From assembly GCA_964242115.1 (NCBI GenBank), contig CAXSZX010000018.1:45008-109007 (forward strand): DNA of 64,000 nt. Reading direction: 5' to 3'. Positions 1-8,489 of the stretch are shown piece after piece. This DNA is from BOG-908 sp964242115 (GTDB lineage Bacteria; Pseudomonadota; Alphaproteobacteria; Acetobacterales; Acetobacteraceae). The stretch's first letter is position 1. The number at the start of each line of letters is the position of its first letter. Under the pieces are notes generated by a model. It searched no databases. It worked only from the letters and a program-made list of their open reading frames with translations, and was not told where the DNA came from. The position numbers and the translations under genes were made by a program.

Positions 1-150
1 GCCCAGGCCGAACACCTGGTCACGGGCCGACGGGTTGCGGGCGATGCTGGTCACCAGCGCCGAGAAGATGTTGCCGATGCCGATACCCACGCCGGCGAGC
101 GCGATGACGGCGATGCCTGCGCCCAGTTTCGTTGCCGCTGCCACGTCCAT
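1..150 (-). CDS. atpE: ATP synthase Fo subunit c, partial (C-terminus beyond left edge)
   Basis: The first 50 codons are visible, from the ATG at 148-150 to the window edge. The protein starts MDVAAATKLGAGIAVIALAG and continues through a glycine-rich first membrane helix (GVGIGIGNIF) to the polar loop ARNPSARDQ. That loop is the hallmark of subunit c, where it contacts the F1 stalk. The second helix with the ion-binding acidic residue lies outside the window. Subunit c forms the rotating membrane ring of ATP synthase. It is the third gene of the atpI-atpB-atpE run, 61 bp after atpB. Confidence 0.95.
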   Translation of the reverse strand, partial: MDVAAATKLGAGIAVIALAGVGIGIGNIFSALVTSIARNPSARDQVFGLG

Positions 151-211
151 GTAACCAGTCCTTTTTTCAAGCTTGTCACGAAGTTATCCGCCCGAAGGCG
201 CCAGCACGCCT

Positions 212-976
212 TTAGTGCAGATGCACCGCGTCGTGCAGGTATATGCAGGTCAGGATCGCAAACACGTAGGCCTGCAATGCCGCCACCAGCAATTCGAAGC
301 CCATCAGCACCACGTTGATGGCCACCGGCCCGATCGCCGCGATGCTGCCGACCAGCGAGTGTCCGCCCAGCATCACCACGAAGGTGGCGAACACGGCGAA
401 CATCACGTGTCCTGCCACCATGTTGGCGAACAGACGGATAGACAGGCTGACCGGGCGCGAGAGGTAGGAGATGATCTCGATCGGCACGATCAACGGTGCG
501 AGGAACACCGGCGCGCCGGACGGGAAGAAGTAGGTGAAGAACTTCCAGCCGTGCTCGGCCAGCGCCACCACGGTCACGATCACGATCACCAGAAGCGCGA
601 GCGCCGCGGTCACCGCGATGTGGCTGGTGTAGGTGAACGAGAAAGGGACCAGGCCAAGCAGGTTGCCCATCAGCACGAAGAAGAACAGCGTGAACACGAA
701 CGGGAAGAAGCGTTTTCCTTCCGGCCCGATCTGGTCGACGGCCATGTTGTAGACGAAGTCGTAGGACAGTTCGGCGGCAGCTTGCAGCCGGCCGGGCACC
801 ACGGCGCGTGGCCTGGACCCATAATACAGCAGCGCCAGCACCAGGGCAGCGCCGATCACCATCAGCAGGTTGGCCTGGGTGAAATTCACCGCCGAGCCCA
901 TGAAGCCGACCGGAGCCAGCTTGAACTGGCTCAGCGCGTCGATCGTGGGCTCTCCGCTCGCTGCGTCGACTGCCAA
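212..976 (-). CDS. atpB: ATP synthase Fo subunit a
   Basis: A 254-residue multi-helix membrane protein, normal length for the family. Subunit a forms the proton half-channels next to the c-ring in the cytoplasmic membrane. The diagnostic segment RPVSLSIRLFANMVAGH lies at about residues 174-190, with the essential arginine at R181. The N-terminal IDALSQFKL and the GNLLGLVPFSFT segment near residue 105 also fit. It lies between atpI (51 bp upstream) and atpE, the usual order in alphaproteobacteria, where the Fo genes are separate from the F1 operon. Confidence 0.97.
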   Translation of the reverse strand: MAVDAASGEPTIDALSQFKLAPVGFMGSAVNFTQANLLMVIGAALVLALLYYGSRPRAVVPGRLQAAAELSYDFVYNMAVDQIGPEGKRFFPFVFTLFFFVLMGNLLGLVPFSFTYTSHIAVTAALALLVIVIVTVVALAEHGWKFFTYFFPSGAPVFLAPLIVPIEIISYLSRPVSLSIRLFANMVAGHVMFAVFATFVVMLGGHSLVGSIAAIGPVAINVVLMGFELLVAALQAYVFAILTCIYLHDAVHLH

Positions 977-1027
977 GCTACGCGTCCCCGTTCGGCCAGG
1001 AATGGCCAGTCAAACCGAGCCGCCGGG

Positions 1028-1336
1028 TCAGCGCCGCGGCGGCCCTACCAGCCGCCAAACGTTCGCCACACCAGCCGCACCGCCCAGCACCAGGAAGATC
1101 ACGAGGAACAGCGGCAACGTGTGTAGCCAACGGTCCAGTCCCCAGCCGATGGCAATCGCCACCGCCAGGGCAGAGACCAGCTCCACACCCACGCGTAAGC
1201 CGACACCAAGGGCAGACGTTTCCTTCACTGCTGAAGGCGCGTCAGCCGCTGGCGGGGCATCCATCCCCTGCCGGCTTCGTGCGGCCCGCAGGCGGGCTTC
1301 AAACGAACCGCCGGCGCCGCTGTCATCCTCGCTCAT
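1028..1336 (-). CDS. atpI: ATP synthase protein I (AtpI/AtpZ-type assembly factor)
   Basis: A 102-residue protein. It has a polar N-terminal third (to about residue 40) followed by two hydrophobic segments (about 47-66 and 73-95) separated by GLDRWLHT. This matches the small AtpI-like proteins that precede atpB. The family is thought to help c-ring assembly or ion supply to the ATP synthase and is not essential in several bacteria. It is the first gene of the minus-strand Fo operon. About 100 bp upstream lies a dispersed-repeat copy that would separate this operon from the gene at 1580-2017. Confidence 0.88.
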   Translation of the reverse strand: MSEDDSGAGGSFEARLRAARSRQGMDAPPAADAPSAVKETSALGVGLRVGVELVSALAVAIAIGWGLDRWLHTLPLFLVIFLVLGGAAGVANVWRLVGPPRR

Positions 1337-1434
1337 CGCGGCTCCAAGGGCGGAACGCCCCAGCGCTGGAAAGCCCGCGCTTGCTAGATGCGGTGGGCGG
1401 GGGTGTCAAGGCGACCGGACAGACGGGTAGGACG

Positions 1435-1568
1435 CAAGCAAGGCCTGCTTTTTTGAGAAGAACAGGAAAAAAACTTTTGCGACGGCTGTCGCGGACCTGC
1501 CCTCAGCGTGCACTCCGGATGACGAAAGTTTTCTGGTCCTTTTTTTCGAACAGAACCGCTTGCTTGCT
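1435..1568. repeat. Dispersed dyad repeat, copy 1
   Basis: C-arm (GCAAGGCCTGCTTTTTTGAG) on the left, core GACGGCTGTCGCGGAC, then T-arm with GAAAGTTTTCTGG and AGAACCGCTTGCTTGC on the right. It separates the atp operon from the 1580-2017 gene. Confidence 0.85.
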
Positions 1569-1579
1569 CTCTTCCGGGC

Positions 1580-2017
1580 TTATTTCAGCGGCACGGTCAA
1601 CTGCACGCCAGTCGCGCGCGCCGCGTTACGGTCGTCCATTGCCTGTGGGCTGGATCCCGTCGTGTAGCCGTCGCCCTGCGGCGGGTAATGCAGCGAGAAC
1701 ACGCTGGGCTGCAGGTCGGTCTTGGGGTCGGCGTTCTCCACCGGAGCTGTCACCCCGTCGTTCGGCGTGGGTGCGGGGCCCACGCGAGGCGGCGCCGGCG
1801 ACGTGGGCAGGGTGGCCGGCCGCGGTGTCAAAGCGAGTTGCTGGCCCTGGTGCGCCTTGTGAGTGGTGTGGTGGTGCGCCGGCTTGCGAGCCTGCACGGC
1901 CGGTGTCGCGGCCTGGCCGGGGGTGGGCGAAGGATCGGCGGCGGCTGGCAGGGCCAGGCTTGCGGCGAAGAGCGCGCCCACGGCTGCTCCGGCCCAACGG
2001 GTCGAACGAATGGTCAT
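1580..2017 (-). CDS. Hypothetical secreted proline-rich protein
   Basis: A 145-residue protein of unknown function. Residues 1-27 form a clear Sec signal peptide (RSTRWAGAAVGALFAASLAL, cleavage probably after PAAA). The mature part is low-complexity and rich in proline, alanine and threonine, with a histidine/lysine patch KPAHHHTTHK. A more ordered tail follows (VFSLHYPPQGDGYTTGSSPQ). A GGAG ribosome-binding site sits 6 bases before the ATG. The predicted location is the periplasm or outside the cell. I recognise no domain. It stands alone between a repeat and the divergently read gene at 2179. Confidence 0.75.
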   Translation of the reverse strand: MTIRSTRWAGAAVGALFAASLALPAAADPSPTPGQAATPAVQARKPAHHHTTHKAHQGQQLALTPRPATLPTSPAPPRVGPAPTPNDGVTAPVENADPKTDLQPSVFSLHYPPQGDGYTTGSSPQAMDDRNAARATGVQLTVPLK

Positions 2018-2116
2018 GCAAAGCTCCGGAGGATCATGGCGTGGCTACAATCACGATGGAACGGCGCTGGCGAAGATTCGTTGCGCGGCTATCCAGCGTT
2101 GTATGCGGCCTGCGGG

Positions 2117-2146
2117 TTGACGCCGATTTCACTCGCTTCCTATGCA
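2117..2146 (+). promoter_or_regulatory. Possible sigma-70 promoter for the zinc-ribbon gene
   Basis: TTGACG at 2117-2122, an 18-base spacer, then TATGCA at 2141-2146, 33 bases before the ATG at 2179. The -35 is good but the -10 matches the consensus at only three positions, so this is weak. Confidence 0.25.
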
Positions 2147-2178
2147 GCGGATACGCCCACGCGGGGCGGGAGGCTGGC

Positions 2179-2487
2179 ATGGTTTACGGCGTGGATCAGT
2201 GCAGGCGCTGCGGCAAGCCCATCAAGGTCGCCGATGGCGCCTGGGCTCGCCACGAGGAAAGCCTGGCCAAGCGGCCGATGATGACGCCCAAACAATGGCA
2301 GGCTGCCGGCTGGAAAGCCTCGCCCACGTGGTATCAGACGATCAAGGTGTTCGACGGCGTGTGCTTCGATTGCAAGCCGGCGGTGCTCGCCAGACGAAAG
2401 CCGACCTGGAAGGTAAAGGCGGGCATGATCGCCTTCGTCCTTTTGGCGCTTGGTACGTTCCTGGTGATTGCGGCGCAGGTGTTTTAA
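2179..2487 (+). CDS. Small zinc-ribbon-like protein with a C-terminal membrane anchor
   Basis: A 102-residue protein. Two CxxC pairs (C8/C11 in CRRCGK and C62/C65 in CFDC) could bind one zinc ion. A single hydrophobic helix fills residues 81-101, so the zinc-binding part probably lies at the cytoplasmic face. The ATG at 2179 is chosen because GGGAGG precedes it at good spacing; longer readings of this frame run backward through non-coding sequence. I do not recognise a characterised family. It converges with smc, and repeat copy 2 lies between the two stop codons. Confidence 0.7.
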   Translation: MVYGVDQCRRCGKPIKVADGAWARHEESLAKRPMMTPKQWQAAGWKASPTWYQTIKVFDGVCFDCKPAVLARRKPTWKVKAGMIAFVLLALGTFLVIAAQVF

Positions 2488-2492
2488 CAAGG

Positions 2493-2624
2493 AAGCAAGC
2501 GGTTCTTTTTTGAAAGAAAGAACCAAAAAACTTTGTTCCCTGGGGACCCGTCTCCGGAGACTCCGCGACAGCAAGGACAAAAGTCTTTTACTTCTTTTCT
2601 TCAGAAAAGAAGGCCTTGCTTGCC
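2493..2624. repeat. Dispersed dyad repeat, copy 2
   Basis: Reverse orientation: T-arm first (AAGCAAGCGGTTCTTTTTTG, AACCAAAAAACTTTG), core CTCCGCGACAGC, then C-arm ending GAAGGCCTTGCTTGCC. It lies between two convergent genes and abuts the smc stop at 2625. Confidence 0.9.
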
Positions 2625-5600
2625 TTACTCTGCCGCCTGCAGCGCCGGCTCCACCATCGCCACCGCGCGCCGCAAATCCACCGACAGCAGCCGCGACACC
2701 CCGCGCTCCTGCATCGTCACCCCGAACAGCCGATCCATCCGGCTCATCGTCAGCTGGTGGTGGGTGACCACCAGGAAGCGGGTGCCGGTGTCGCGCACCA
2801 CGTCGTCGAGCAGGGTGCAGAAGCGCTCCACGTTGACGTCGTCCAACGGCGCGTCCACTTCGTCGAGCACCGAGATCGGCGCCGGCGTGCAGCGGAACAC
2901 CGCGAAGATCAGGCTGAGCGCGGTCAGCGCCTGCTCGCCGCCCGACAGCAGCGCCAGCGAGGACAGCTTCTTGCCCGGCGGCTCGGCGTAGATCTCCAGT
3001 CCGGCGAGCAGCGGGTCGTCCGAGCCGGTCAGCGCCAAATGCGCGCGGCCGCCGCCCATCATGCGGGTGAACAGGGTGCGGAAATGCGCGTCCACCTGGG
3101 TAAAAACGGCCTGCAGCCGCTCGCGCCCTTCGCGGTTGAGGTGGCCGATGGCGCCGCGCAGCTTGGCGATCGCGGTGCCCAGCTCGTCGCGGTCGCGGTC
3201 CAGCGTGGTCAGGCGCTCGTCCAGCTCGGCGAGCTCGAGCTCGGCGCGCAGGTTCACCGGGCCCATCTCGTCGCGCTCGCGGGTCAGTCGCTCGAAGCGG
3301 CGGCGGGCGCGCTCTTCGGCAGCGTCGCTGGTGTCCGGGGCGTCCGGCAGGCTCCAGCCGTCGCCCAGGCGCTCCGCGGCACGGGCCAGCACGGCCTGGA
3401 CACCCGCGCGCGCCGCATCGTTGGCTGCCTCGCCGCGGACAAGACTTTCGCGGCAGGCCGAAAGGCGCTGGTCGGCATCGCGTTGGGCCACTGCCAGGGC
3501 GCGCAAACGCTGCTCGGCGGTGTGCAGCGCGGCGTCGGCGGTCCGGTTCGCCGCTTCGGCGGCAGCAAGGGTGGCAGCGGAAAGCTCAGCGCGCGCGGCG
3601 AGGTCGCCGGGGCTGCCGGACGCTGCACGCCAGGCCTGGCGTGCCGCGGTGCATCGCTCTGCCAGAGCCGTCGCGCGGCCGGTGGCGTCGTGGTGCCGCG
3701 CTGTCCAGGCGGCGAGTTCGGCGGCGGCGGTCTCCGCGGCTACGCCTGTGCGTTCCCGGCTCGCCTGCAATCCCGCCAAGTGATTCTGTTGATGGCGCAA
3801 GGTATCGACCGCCGCTTCGGCACGTTGCCGTGCCGATTGGGCGGCCTGCACGAGTGCTGCCTCGTCGGGCAGGTCGGCCAGCGCCGCCTGGGCGCCGGCC
3901 AGGTCGGCTTCGGCGTGGCCAAGCTCGGCCTCGGTGCGCGCCAGCAGGGTGGCCAGCGTGGAGAGCCGGCCGGCCGCATCCCGCTCCGCCGTGCGCAGGT
4001 GGGTCTGTGCAGCGCGGGCTGCGTCCAGGGCGGACTCGCGGTCCTGGCGCCGGGTGCGCGCCTGGGTTTCGCCGTCGCGATCCGCCGACTCCTGCAGCTC
4101 AGCCACGCGCGACATCTCGGCCAGTGCGACAGAGTCCGGCAGGCTGTCGAGGTGGGTGGCAGCCTCCGCCGTGCGCGCGGCAGCGGCATCGTACTCGGCA
4201 TCCAGGTCGGCCAGGGCGGGCGCGGCAGCGGCGATGCGGGCTTCCGCATCGGCTGCGTCGATGGCGGCACGCTGCAAGGCGGCCTGGGCGGCAGTCAGGG
4301 CGCCGCGCGCCGCCTCGCGGTCGTCGCGGGCACACCGCACGGCTGCCAGGGACGCAACGGCCCGCGCAGTGAGCTCGTCCCTGGTCGCCTGGGCCTGTGC
4401 GGGGTCGTCAAGGCCTCGGAAAGCTGCGTCGGCGAGGCCGGATTCGCGCTCAGCTTCAGCCAGCTCGTTACGCAGGCGCAGGACGATGGCCCGTAACGCC
4501 ACGCACTGCGCTTCGGCCTGGGCCGCCGCGCGCCGAAGGTCGTCCTGCGTGGCCTGCGCATGCCTGAGCGCTGCCTCGGCGGAGGCGCGTGCCTCCCGGG
4601 CGGCCGACAGAAGGGCTGCCGCCTCATCGGCTTCGGTGCAGGCAGCGTTCCGGCCGGCTTCCTGGTCGCGAGCAGCCTGCGCAGCCTCGGCCAGGGCCAG
4701 TCTGGCTTCGCCCAGGCGGCGTTGCTGCCGCAGGCGCGATGTTGCCGCGTTCGGTGCGCCCGGCCGTGTGACGTGGCCGTCCCAACGCCAGCTTCCGCCC
4801 TCCCGGCTTACGGCCAACATGCCTGGCGCCAAGGCCGGCTGGATGGGGTCACCGTCCGCCCCGTCCGGCAGCAGTGCCACGTAGGCGAGCAGCCGTGCCA
4901 AAGCGGGCGGCGCTTCCACCATCGTGGCGAGCGCCACGCAGCCTGACGGCAGCTCGGGCGCAGGCAGCACGGGCAGGTCGCGCCAGAAGCGGTACTCCGC
5001 CGGGTCGAGGGTCGCGCCTGCCGAGTCACCGATGGCGACGCCGACCGCGGCGTCCAGCCCGTCCGGCACGTGCAGCGCATCCAGCAGCCCCGCGGTGTCC
5101 GCTGGCGTGATTGTCGCCGCGGCGCCGGCCGCATCCGCGGCAGTCGCCGTGCCGGCAGCAGACGGATCCGGTGAGCCTATCCTGGCGGTGTCGATCTCAC
5201 ACGACCGGGCGATCGGTGCCGGGCCGAGAGCATCGGTAAGGCCGGCCAGCTCGGCGCGCAGCCGTGCCGCCTCGGCGCTTGCCTGGGCGGAGGCGCGGTC
5301 GTGCTTGGCAAGGCTTTCCCCAGCGCGTTGGCTGCTGGCCTGATGGGCCGCCAACGCAGCTTCACACGCGGCCTGCACCTCGGCGGCGCGCTGTAGGCCT
5401 TGCTCGGCTTGGTTCAGCACGTCGGCGGCAGGGATCGTCCGCTCGGCTTCGGCAAAGGCAGCGTGCGCGGCGGCGTGTTCGGACTGCAGCCGTTCGACGC
5501 GCGCACTGGTCTGGGCCAGTGCGGCCAGCGCACGGGCATGGGCGGCACGCAGGTCAACCTCTTGCCTGGTAGCTTCGGCCTCCTGCTCCTGGACAGCGGC

Positions 5601-7268
5601 TCTCGCGCGTTCACTCTCCTGCAGCGCGCTCTCACACACCTCCAGGGAAACGGCAGCATTCGCCGCGCTTTCGCGCAGCCGCGCCAGCTGGTTTTCTGTG
5701 GGGCGCTGCTCCAGCAAGGCGTCCAGGGCGCTCCTGGAAGACGTTCTGGACAGCTCGAGCCGCCTGACCCTCGCGGCGGCCTCGCGCCACGCCTGTTCGG
5801 CGTCACGCCGCAGCATCGCCGCACGCTCGGCCTGCGCACGCGTCTCCGCATGCCGCGCGGCGGACGCGGCACGTGACGCTTCAGCCTGCTCCAGCATCGC
5901 GCGTGCGTCCGTCAGGCCCGCTTCTGCGCGTGTCGTGGCGTGGGCAGCCTCCGCCAGGCGGTCCGGGCTCACGAGGTGACGCTGGCCTTCGGCGTGGTCC
6001 AGCTCTGCCGCCGCGTGCTGGTCACGCAGCGCATCGGCCCGGCTAAGCGCCTGGGCATACGCAGATTGCGCCCTGGCGCTGGCCAGGGACGCGGCCTGCG
6101 CCGCCTGTGTGGCGTCGTGGAGAGTTTTCTGCGCGGCATCCGCCACGGTGGCGTGTCCGGAGCAGGCGCCGTGCGCAGCCTCGATCGTGCCGGGCAGTGC
6201 CGCCAGAACCTCCGCCAGACGGGCGGACTCCTCGGTCAGCCGCTCGACGGAGGCCGCCGAGTCCGCCTGCGCGCGAACCGCCGCGTCCAGGTCCGTCTGA
6301 AGTTCCAGCAGCCGGACTTCGGCGGCAGCTTCCTCCCGAGCGGCACGGTCGGCTTCCTCGGCCAGGCGTTCGGCCTCGATGCGGCGGCGCTCCAGGCTGC
6401 GTGCGGCCTGGGTAGCCGCCTCCCGCGGGATGGGCAGTGCGGCTTCGGCTTCGGCCAGCGCGGCGGCGGACGTGGCGGCTTCTTCGGCCGCATCGGCGGC
6501 GGCCTGCGCGGCCTGGACACAGCCTGCCTCCGCCGCTGCTTCCTGCGCGCGCGCGGCGGCCAGCCGGACGGCCAGGTGCTCCGCCTCCGCGCTCCGGATC
6601 AGGCCGGAGATGTCGCGGTAACGCGCTGCCTGGCGGGCCTGCTTGCGCATCGCCTCCTGGGCAGCGTCGAGCTGCGTGCGCAAATCCTCGGTGCGCGCCA
6701 GGTTGGCCTCGGCGGCGCGCAGCTTCAGCTCGGCCTCGTGGCGGCGGGCGTGCAGGCCGGTGATGCCGGCGGCCTCCTCGAGCACCTGGCGGCGCTCCTC
6801 CGGCCGCGCGTTCACCAGGGTGGAGACGCGGCCCTGGCTGACCATGCCGCTGGAGCGCGCGCCGCTGGCGAGGTCCGCGTAGAGCGTCTGCACGTCGCGG
6901 GCGCGGTGCTCGCGGCCGTTGATGCGGAACGTGGAGCCGGCGCCGCGCTCGATGCGGCGCGTGACCTGCAGCTCGGGTTCGGCCTCGAACGGCGCGGGCA
7001 GCGCGCCGTCCAGGGTGATGGTGACCTCGGCTAGGTTGCGGCTGGCGCGCGCGGTGGTGCCGGCGAAGATCACGTCGTCCATTTCGCCGCCGCGCAAGCT
7101 GCGGGCGCTGGTCTCGCCCATTGCCCAGCGCAGCGCCTCGACCACGTTGGACTTGCCGCAGCCGTTGGGGCCGACGATGCCGGTCAGGCCCGGGAGGATG
7201 TCCAGGCTGACCGGCTCGGCGAAGCTTTTGAAGCCGGCGATGCGGAGGCGGCTTAGAAAAGCAGTCAA
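2625..7268 (-). CDS. smc: Chromosome segregation ATPase SMC
   Basis: About 1547 residues, longer than the usual 1150-1200. It is an ABC-type ATPase that loops and compacts chromosomal DNA, normally with ScpA and ScpB. Walker A is GPNGCGKSN at about 33-41, the signature LLSGGEQALTALS near 1440, and Walker B SVLDEVDAPLDDVN follows. Between them are long alanine- and glutamate-rich coiled coils flanking a hinge-like globular segment (LLDALHVPDGLDAAVGVAIG). The extra length is in the coiled coils. I start at TTG 7268 (protein LTAFLSRLRIAGFKSF), because the frame upstream consists only of dispersed-repeat sequence. It is probably expressed with the DsbA-like gene upstream. Confidence 0.95.
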   Translation of the reverse strand: MTAFLSRLRIAGFKSFAEPVSLDILPGLTGIVGPNGCGKSNVVEALRWAMGETSARSLRGGEMDDVIFAGTTARASRNLAEVTITLDGALPAPFEAEPELQVTRRIERGAGSTFRINGREHRARDVQTLYADLASGARSSGMVSQGRVSTLVNARPEERRQVLEEAAGITGLHARRHEAELKLRAAEANLARTEDLRTQLDAAQEAMRKQARQAARYRDISGLIRSAEAEHLAVRLAAARAQEAAAEAGCVQAAQAAADAAEEAATSAAALAEAEAALPIPREAATQAARSLERRRIEAERLAEEADRAAREEAAAEVRLLELQTDLDAAVRAQADSAASVERLTEESARLAEVLAALPGTIEAAHGACSGHATVADAAQKTLHDATQAAQAASLASARAQSAYAQALSRADALRDQHAAAELDHAEGQRHLVSPDRLAEAAHATTRAEAGLTDARAMLEQAEASRAASAARHAETRAQAERAAMLRRDAEQAWREAAARVRRLELSRTSSRSALDALLEQRPTENQLARLRESAANAAVSLEVCESALQESERARAAVQEQEAEATRQEVDLRAAHARALAALAQTSARVERLQSEHAAAHAAFAEAERTIPAADVLNQAEQGLQRAAEVQAACEAALAAHQASSQRAGESLAKHDRASAQASAEAARLRAELAGLTDALGPAPIARSCEIDTARIGSPDPSAAGTATAADAAGAAATITPADTAGLLDALHVPDGLDAAVGVAIGDSAGATLDPAEYRFWRDLPVLPAPELPSGCVALATMVEAPPALARLLAYVALLPDGADGDPIQPALAPGMLAVSREGGSWRWDGHVTRPGAPNAATSRLRQQRRLGEARLALAEAAQAARDQEAGRNAACTEADEAAALLSAAREARASAEAALRHAQATQDDLRRAAAQAEAQCVALRAIVLRLRNELAEAERESGLADAAFRGLDDPAQAQATRDELTARAVASLAAVRCARDDREAARGALTAAQAALQRAAIDAADAEARIAAAAPALADLDAEYDAAAARTAEAATHLDSLPDSVALAEMSRVAELQESADRDGETQARTRRQDRESALDAARAAQTHLRTAERDAAGRLSTLATLLARTEAELGHAEADLAGAQAALADLPDEAALVQAAQSARQRAEAAVDTLRHQQNHLAGLQASRERTGVAAETAAAELAAWTARHHDATGRATALAERCTAARQAWRAASGSPGDLAARAELSAATLAAAEAANRTADAALHTAEQRLRALAVAQRDADQRLSACRESLVRGEAANDAARAGVQAVLARAAERLGDGWSLPDAPDTSDAAEERARRRFERLTRERDEMGPVNLRAELELAELDERLTTLDRDRDELGTAIAKLRGAIGHLNREGRERLQAVFTQVDAHFRTLFTRMMGGGRAHLALTGSDDPLLAGLEIYAEPPGKKLSSLALLSGGEQALTALSLIFAVFRCTPAPISVLDEVDAPLDDVNVERFCTLLDDVVRDTGTRFLVVTHHQLTMSRMDRLFGVTMQERGVSRLLSVDLRRAVAMVEPALQAAE

Positions 7269-7402
7269 GGCGAGGCCTTCTTTTCTGAAGAAAAGAAGCA
7301 AAAGACTTTTGTCTCGGCTGTCGCGGACCTCGTGGCCGGCGCGTACCTAGGTGACGAAAGTTTTTTGGTTCTTTTTTTCAAAAAAGAACTGCTTTCTTGC
7401 TG
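7269..7402. repeat. Dispersed dyad repeat, copy 3
   Basis: C-arm, core CTCGGCTGTCGCGGAC, T-arm, ending GAACTGCTTTCTTGC. It lies between the dsbA-like gene and smc and abuts the proposed smc start codon. Confidence 0.9.
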
Positions 7403-7403
7403 T

Positions 7404-8030
7404 TTACGCTCCGACCCACTGCGCGAAGGTCTCGTAAGTGACCTCGCCCGAATGCGCCTTTCCGTTGATGATGAAGGTCGGCGTCGAGTCGATGTTATAG
7501 TCTTTTTCGGCCAGCGCCTGCTGGGCCAGGATCTCGTTCTTCAGCGTGTCGTCGGCGGCCACCTTGTCGAACATCTCGCGCGGCATGCCGGCCAGTGCCG
7601 CCATCTTCGCCAGCTCGTCCTTCGGGTCCACGCTGCGGTCGAACGCCCAGCGCGGCTGTGCGGCGAACAGGGTGTCCTTGAACGCCTCGTAGCGGCTGGG
7701 CGGCAGCGAGCGGGCGATCATCGCGGCGAGCAGGTCGGTCTGGTCGCGCGGGTACTCGCGGAAGACGAAGCGCAGCTTGCCGGTGTCGATCAGCTTGGTC
7801 TTGATTTCGGGGAACACGTCGGCCTGGAAGCGCGCGCAATGCGGGCAGGTGAAGGAGAACCACTCCTGCGCCACAATCTTGGCGTCCGGCGCGCCGACGA
7901 AGCGGTCCGCCATGCGGGGGTCGGCGGGCGGCGTGGCGGTGGCGGGGTCGGCGGGGCCCTGGGCGTAGGCGGCGCGGGCGGCGAACAGCGCGCCGGTGGC
8001 GGCGAGGATCGATCGGCGTGTCGGCTGCAT
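7404..8030 (-). CDS. DsbA-family thiol:disulfide oxidoreductase, exported
   Basis: A 208-residue protein with a twin-arginine-like signal peptide (TRRSILAATGALFAARAAYA). The mature thioredoxin-fold domain has the active site CPHC at C62-C65 inside WFSFTCPHCARF. Later come the cis-proline stretch DSTPTFIINGK and a C-terminal helix. This is the DsbA/Com1-like group, which makes or reshuffles disulfides in periplasmic proteins. I do not assign a precise subfamily. It is upstream of smc on the same strand, separated by repeat copy 3, and its stop codon lies directly at the edge of that repeat. Confidence 0.9.
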   Translation of the reverse strand: MQPTRRSILAATGALFAARAAYAQGPADPATATPPADPRMADRFVGAPDAKIVAQEWFSFTCPHCARFQADVFPEIKTKLIDTGKLRFVFREYPRDQTDLLAAMIARSLPPSRYEAFKDTLFAAQPRWAFDRSVDPKDELAKMAALAGMPREMFDKVAADDTLKNEILAQQALAEKDYNIDSTPTFIINGKAHSGEVTYETFAQWVGA

Positions 8031-8489
8031 GGGGCTGGATCCTTGGCTAGGCGTGGCGGTACGTCAGACATGGCCGAGCGCTCGGCGGGGCGCAACATCG
8101 TCGGCCACCGATGGCAGAAGCCTTCGCGATTGTAATTCGGCCGGAGCCTTCGAGCAGGAGCAAGCGCCTTCTTTTTCGAGAAAAGACGCAGAAAGCTTTT
8201 TGCGCGCGCTGTCGCGGTAAGCTGAAAAACACGTTTCACCAACGCGGATCGAACGAGAGCAGAAATTCTTGGGGCTTCTTTCAAAAAGAACTGCTTCCTT
8301 GCTTCCGCCGCAAGACGCCAGGCGCGCGACGTTAACCAGATGGTAGCTTACTGATTGGTAAACTGCACGAACGCGTAACGGCCTTGTTCGCCGGAGCGTG
8401 GCGCCTCCCAAAGACTGGGGACGCCGAGGCCAACCGGCCTGCGTCCGCGCGAAAACGCGCTGGTGCGGCGCCAACCGCGCGGATGTTGC
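8031..8489. other. 459-bp intergenic region
   Basis: It holds repeat copy 4 (8158-8304) and no convincing gene on either strand. The 180 bases before the large surface-protein gene must contain its promoter, but I see no clear -35/-10 pair. Confidence 0.6.
8158..8304. repeat. Dispersed dyad repeat, copy 4
   Basis: C-arm CTTCTTTTTCGAGAAAAG, core GCGCTGTCGCGG, an extended inner part containing an AAAACACGTTTCACC segment also found in copy 20, then a T-arm in diverged form ending CTGCTTCCTTGCTT. Confidence 0.8.

Noticed and set aside
173..1126. Long plus-strand open frame opposite atpB/atpI
   Set aside because: His/Arg/Gln-rich shadow of the real minus-strand Fo genes.
2616..4496. 626-codon plus-strand frame opposite smc
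   Set aside because: Shadow of the GC-rich smc gene; composition typical of antisense frames.
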